Origin: an uncultured Rickettsiaceae bacterium
GTDB lineage: Bacteria > Pseudomonadota > Alphaproteobacteria > Rickettsiales > Rickettsiaceae
Direction: 5' to 3'
Length of the DNA: 14,426 bases
Assembly: GCA_905479885.1 (NCBI GenBank)
Contig: CAJQOE010000046.1
Location: 1 to 14,426, forward strand
Below the pieces are notes generated by a model. That model had not been told where the DNA came from. It worked only from the letters and a program-made list of their open reading frames with translations, and made no database searches. Each line of letters starts with the position of its first letter. Positions within the stretch are counted from its first letter, which is position 1. The translations under genes and the position numbers were made by a program. Below, in pieces: positions 14,395-14,426 of this stretch.

Positions 14395-14426
14395 TTTTGC
14401 GTTTGCTTAATAAATATATAAGAGAA

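Noticed and set aside
14291..14400. Start of a CRISPR array
   Set aside because: Only two copies of the 20-nt palindrome, with imperfect identity and other palindromes between them; no cas gene is near.

Overview
The window is AT-rich (roughly one third G+C by eye). Its gene set points to an alphaproteobacterium of the order Rickettsiales, most likely Rickettsiaceae. The best clue is a Sca/OmpB-type autotransporter whose barrel ends in the family's characteristic M-E-Y-G-I-x-Y-D and V-R-M-N-F stretches. The tlyC-recF-lipA-COQ10-like cluster, a cydAB oxidase and long gene-poor spacers also fit an obligate intracellular bacterium. The flagellar export gene flhB suggests a flagellated or formerly flagellated lineage, such as the protist endosymbionts, rather than a classical Rickettsia. 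The assignment is inference from protein resemblance; no search was run.

Layout, left to right. Positions 50-508 encode a small heat-shock protein (+), followed by a 0.4 kb spacer with a long hairpin. Positions 923-1264 encode a PhnA/YjdM-type zinc-ribbon protein (+). It converges on a large autotransporter (1493-4036, -), and a perfect 14-bp stem forms a shared two-way terminator between them. A divergent spacer carrying a dyad leads to cydA and cydB (4234-6592, +), the cytochrome bd-type quinol oxidase. They are followed by an overlapping 39-codon gene (6576-6695) for a DUF2474-like single-span subunit. Another two-way terminator separates this operon from hpf (6760-7332, -) and from a small gene of unknown function (7472-7831, -). 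About 1.1 kb (7832-8927) then has no convincing gene; it holds several hairpins, short open-frame remnants and a strong 18-bp terminator stem.

Positions 8928-13136 are all on the minus strand. An HU gene stands alone. Upstream of it lies the tight cluster ybeY-tlyC-recF-lipA-ratA, with junctions of 24 nt, 1 nt, a 4-nt ATGA overlap and 1 nt, so it is probably one translationally coupled transcript. It combines rRNA maturation (YbeY), a CBS-domain protein (TlyC/CorC), recombination repair (RecF), lipoate synthesis (LipA) and a START-domain protein (COQ10/RatA-like). flhB (13195-14289, +) diverges from ybeY across a 58-bp spacer whose opposed -10 boxes overlap. The window ends in a G+C-rich patch with two related 20-nt palindromes 81 nt apart, which look like a dispersed palindromic repeat.

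Most of the window is housekeeping. The parts most worth a second look are the small third oxidase gene, the palindromic repeats after flhB, the NPEH (not NPTH) cleavage motif of FlhB, the 20-residue phenylalanine ladder in the autotransporter passenger, and the gene-free 1.1 kb stretch. I found no complete insertion sequence, CRISPR array, tRNA or rRNA, and no obvious new multi-gene system.
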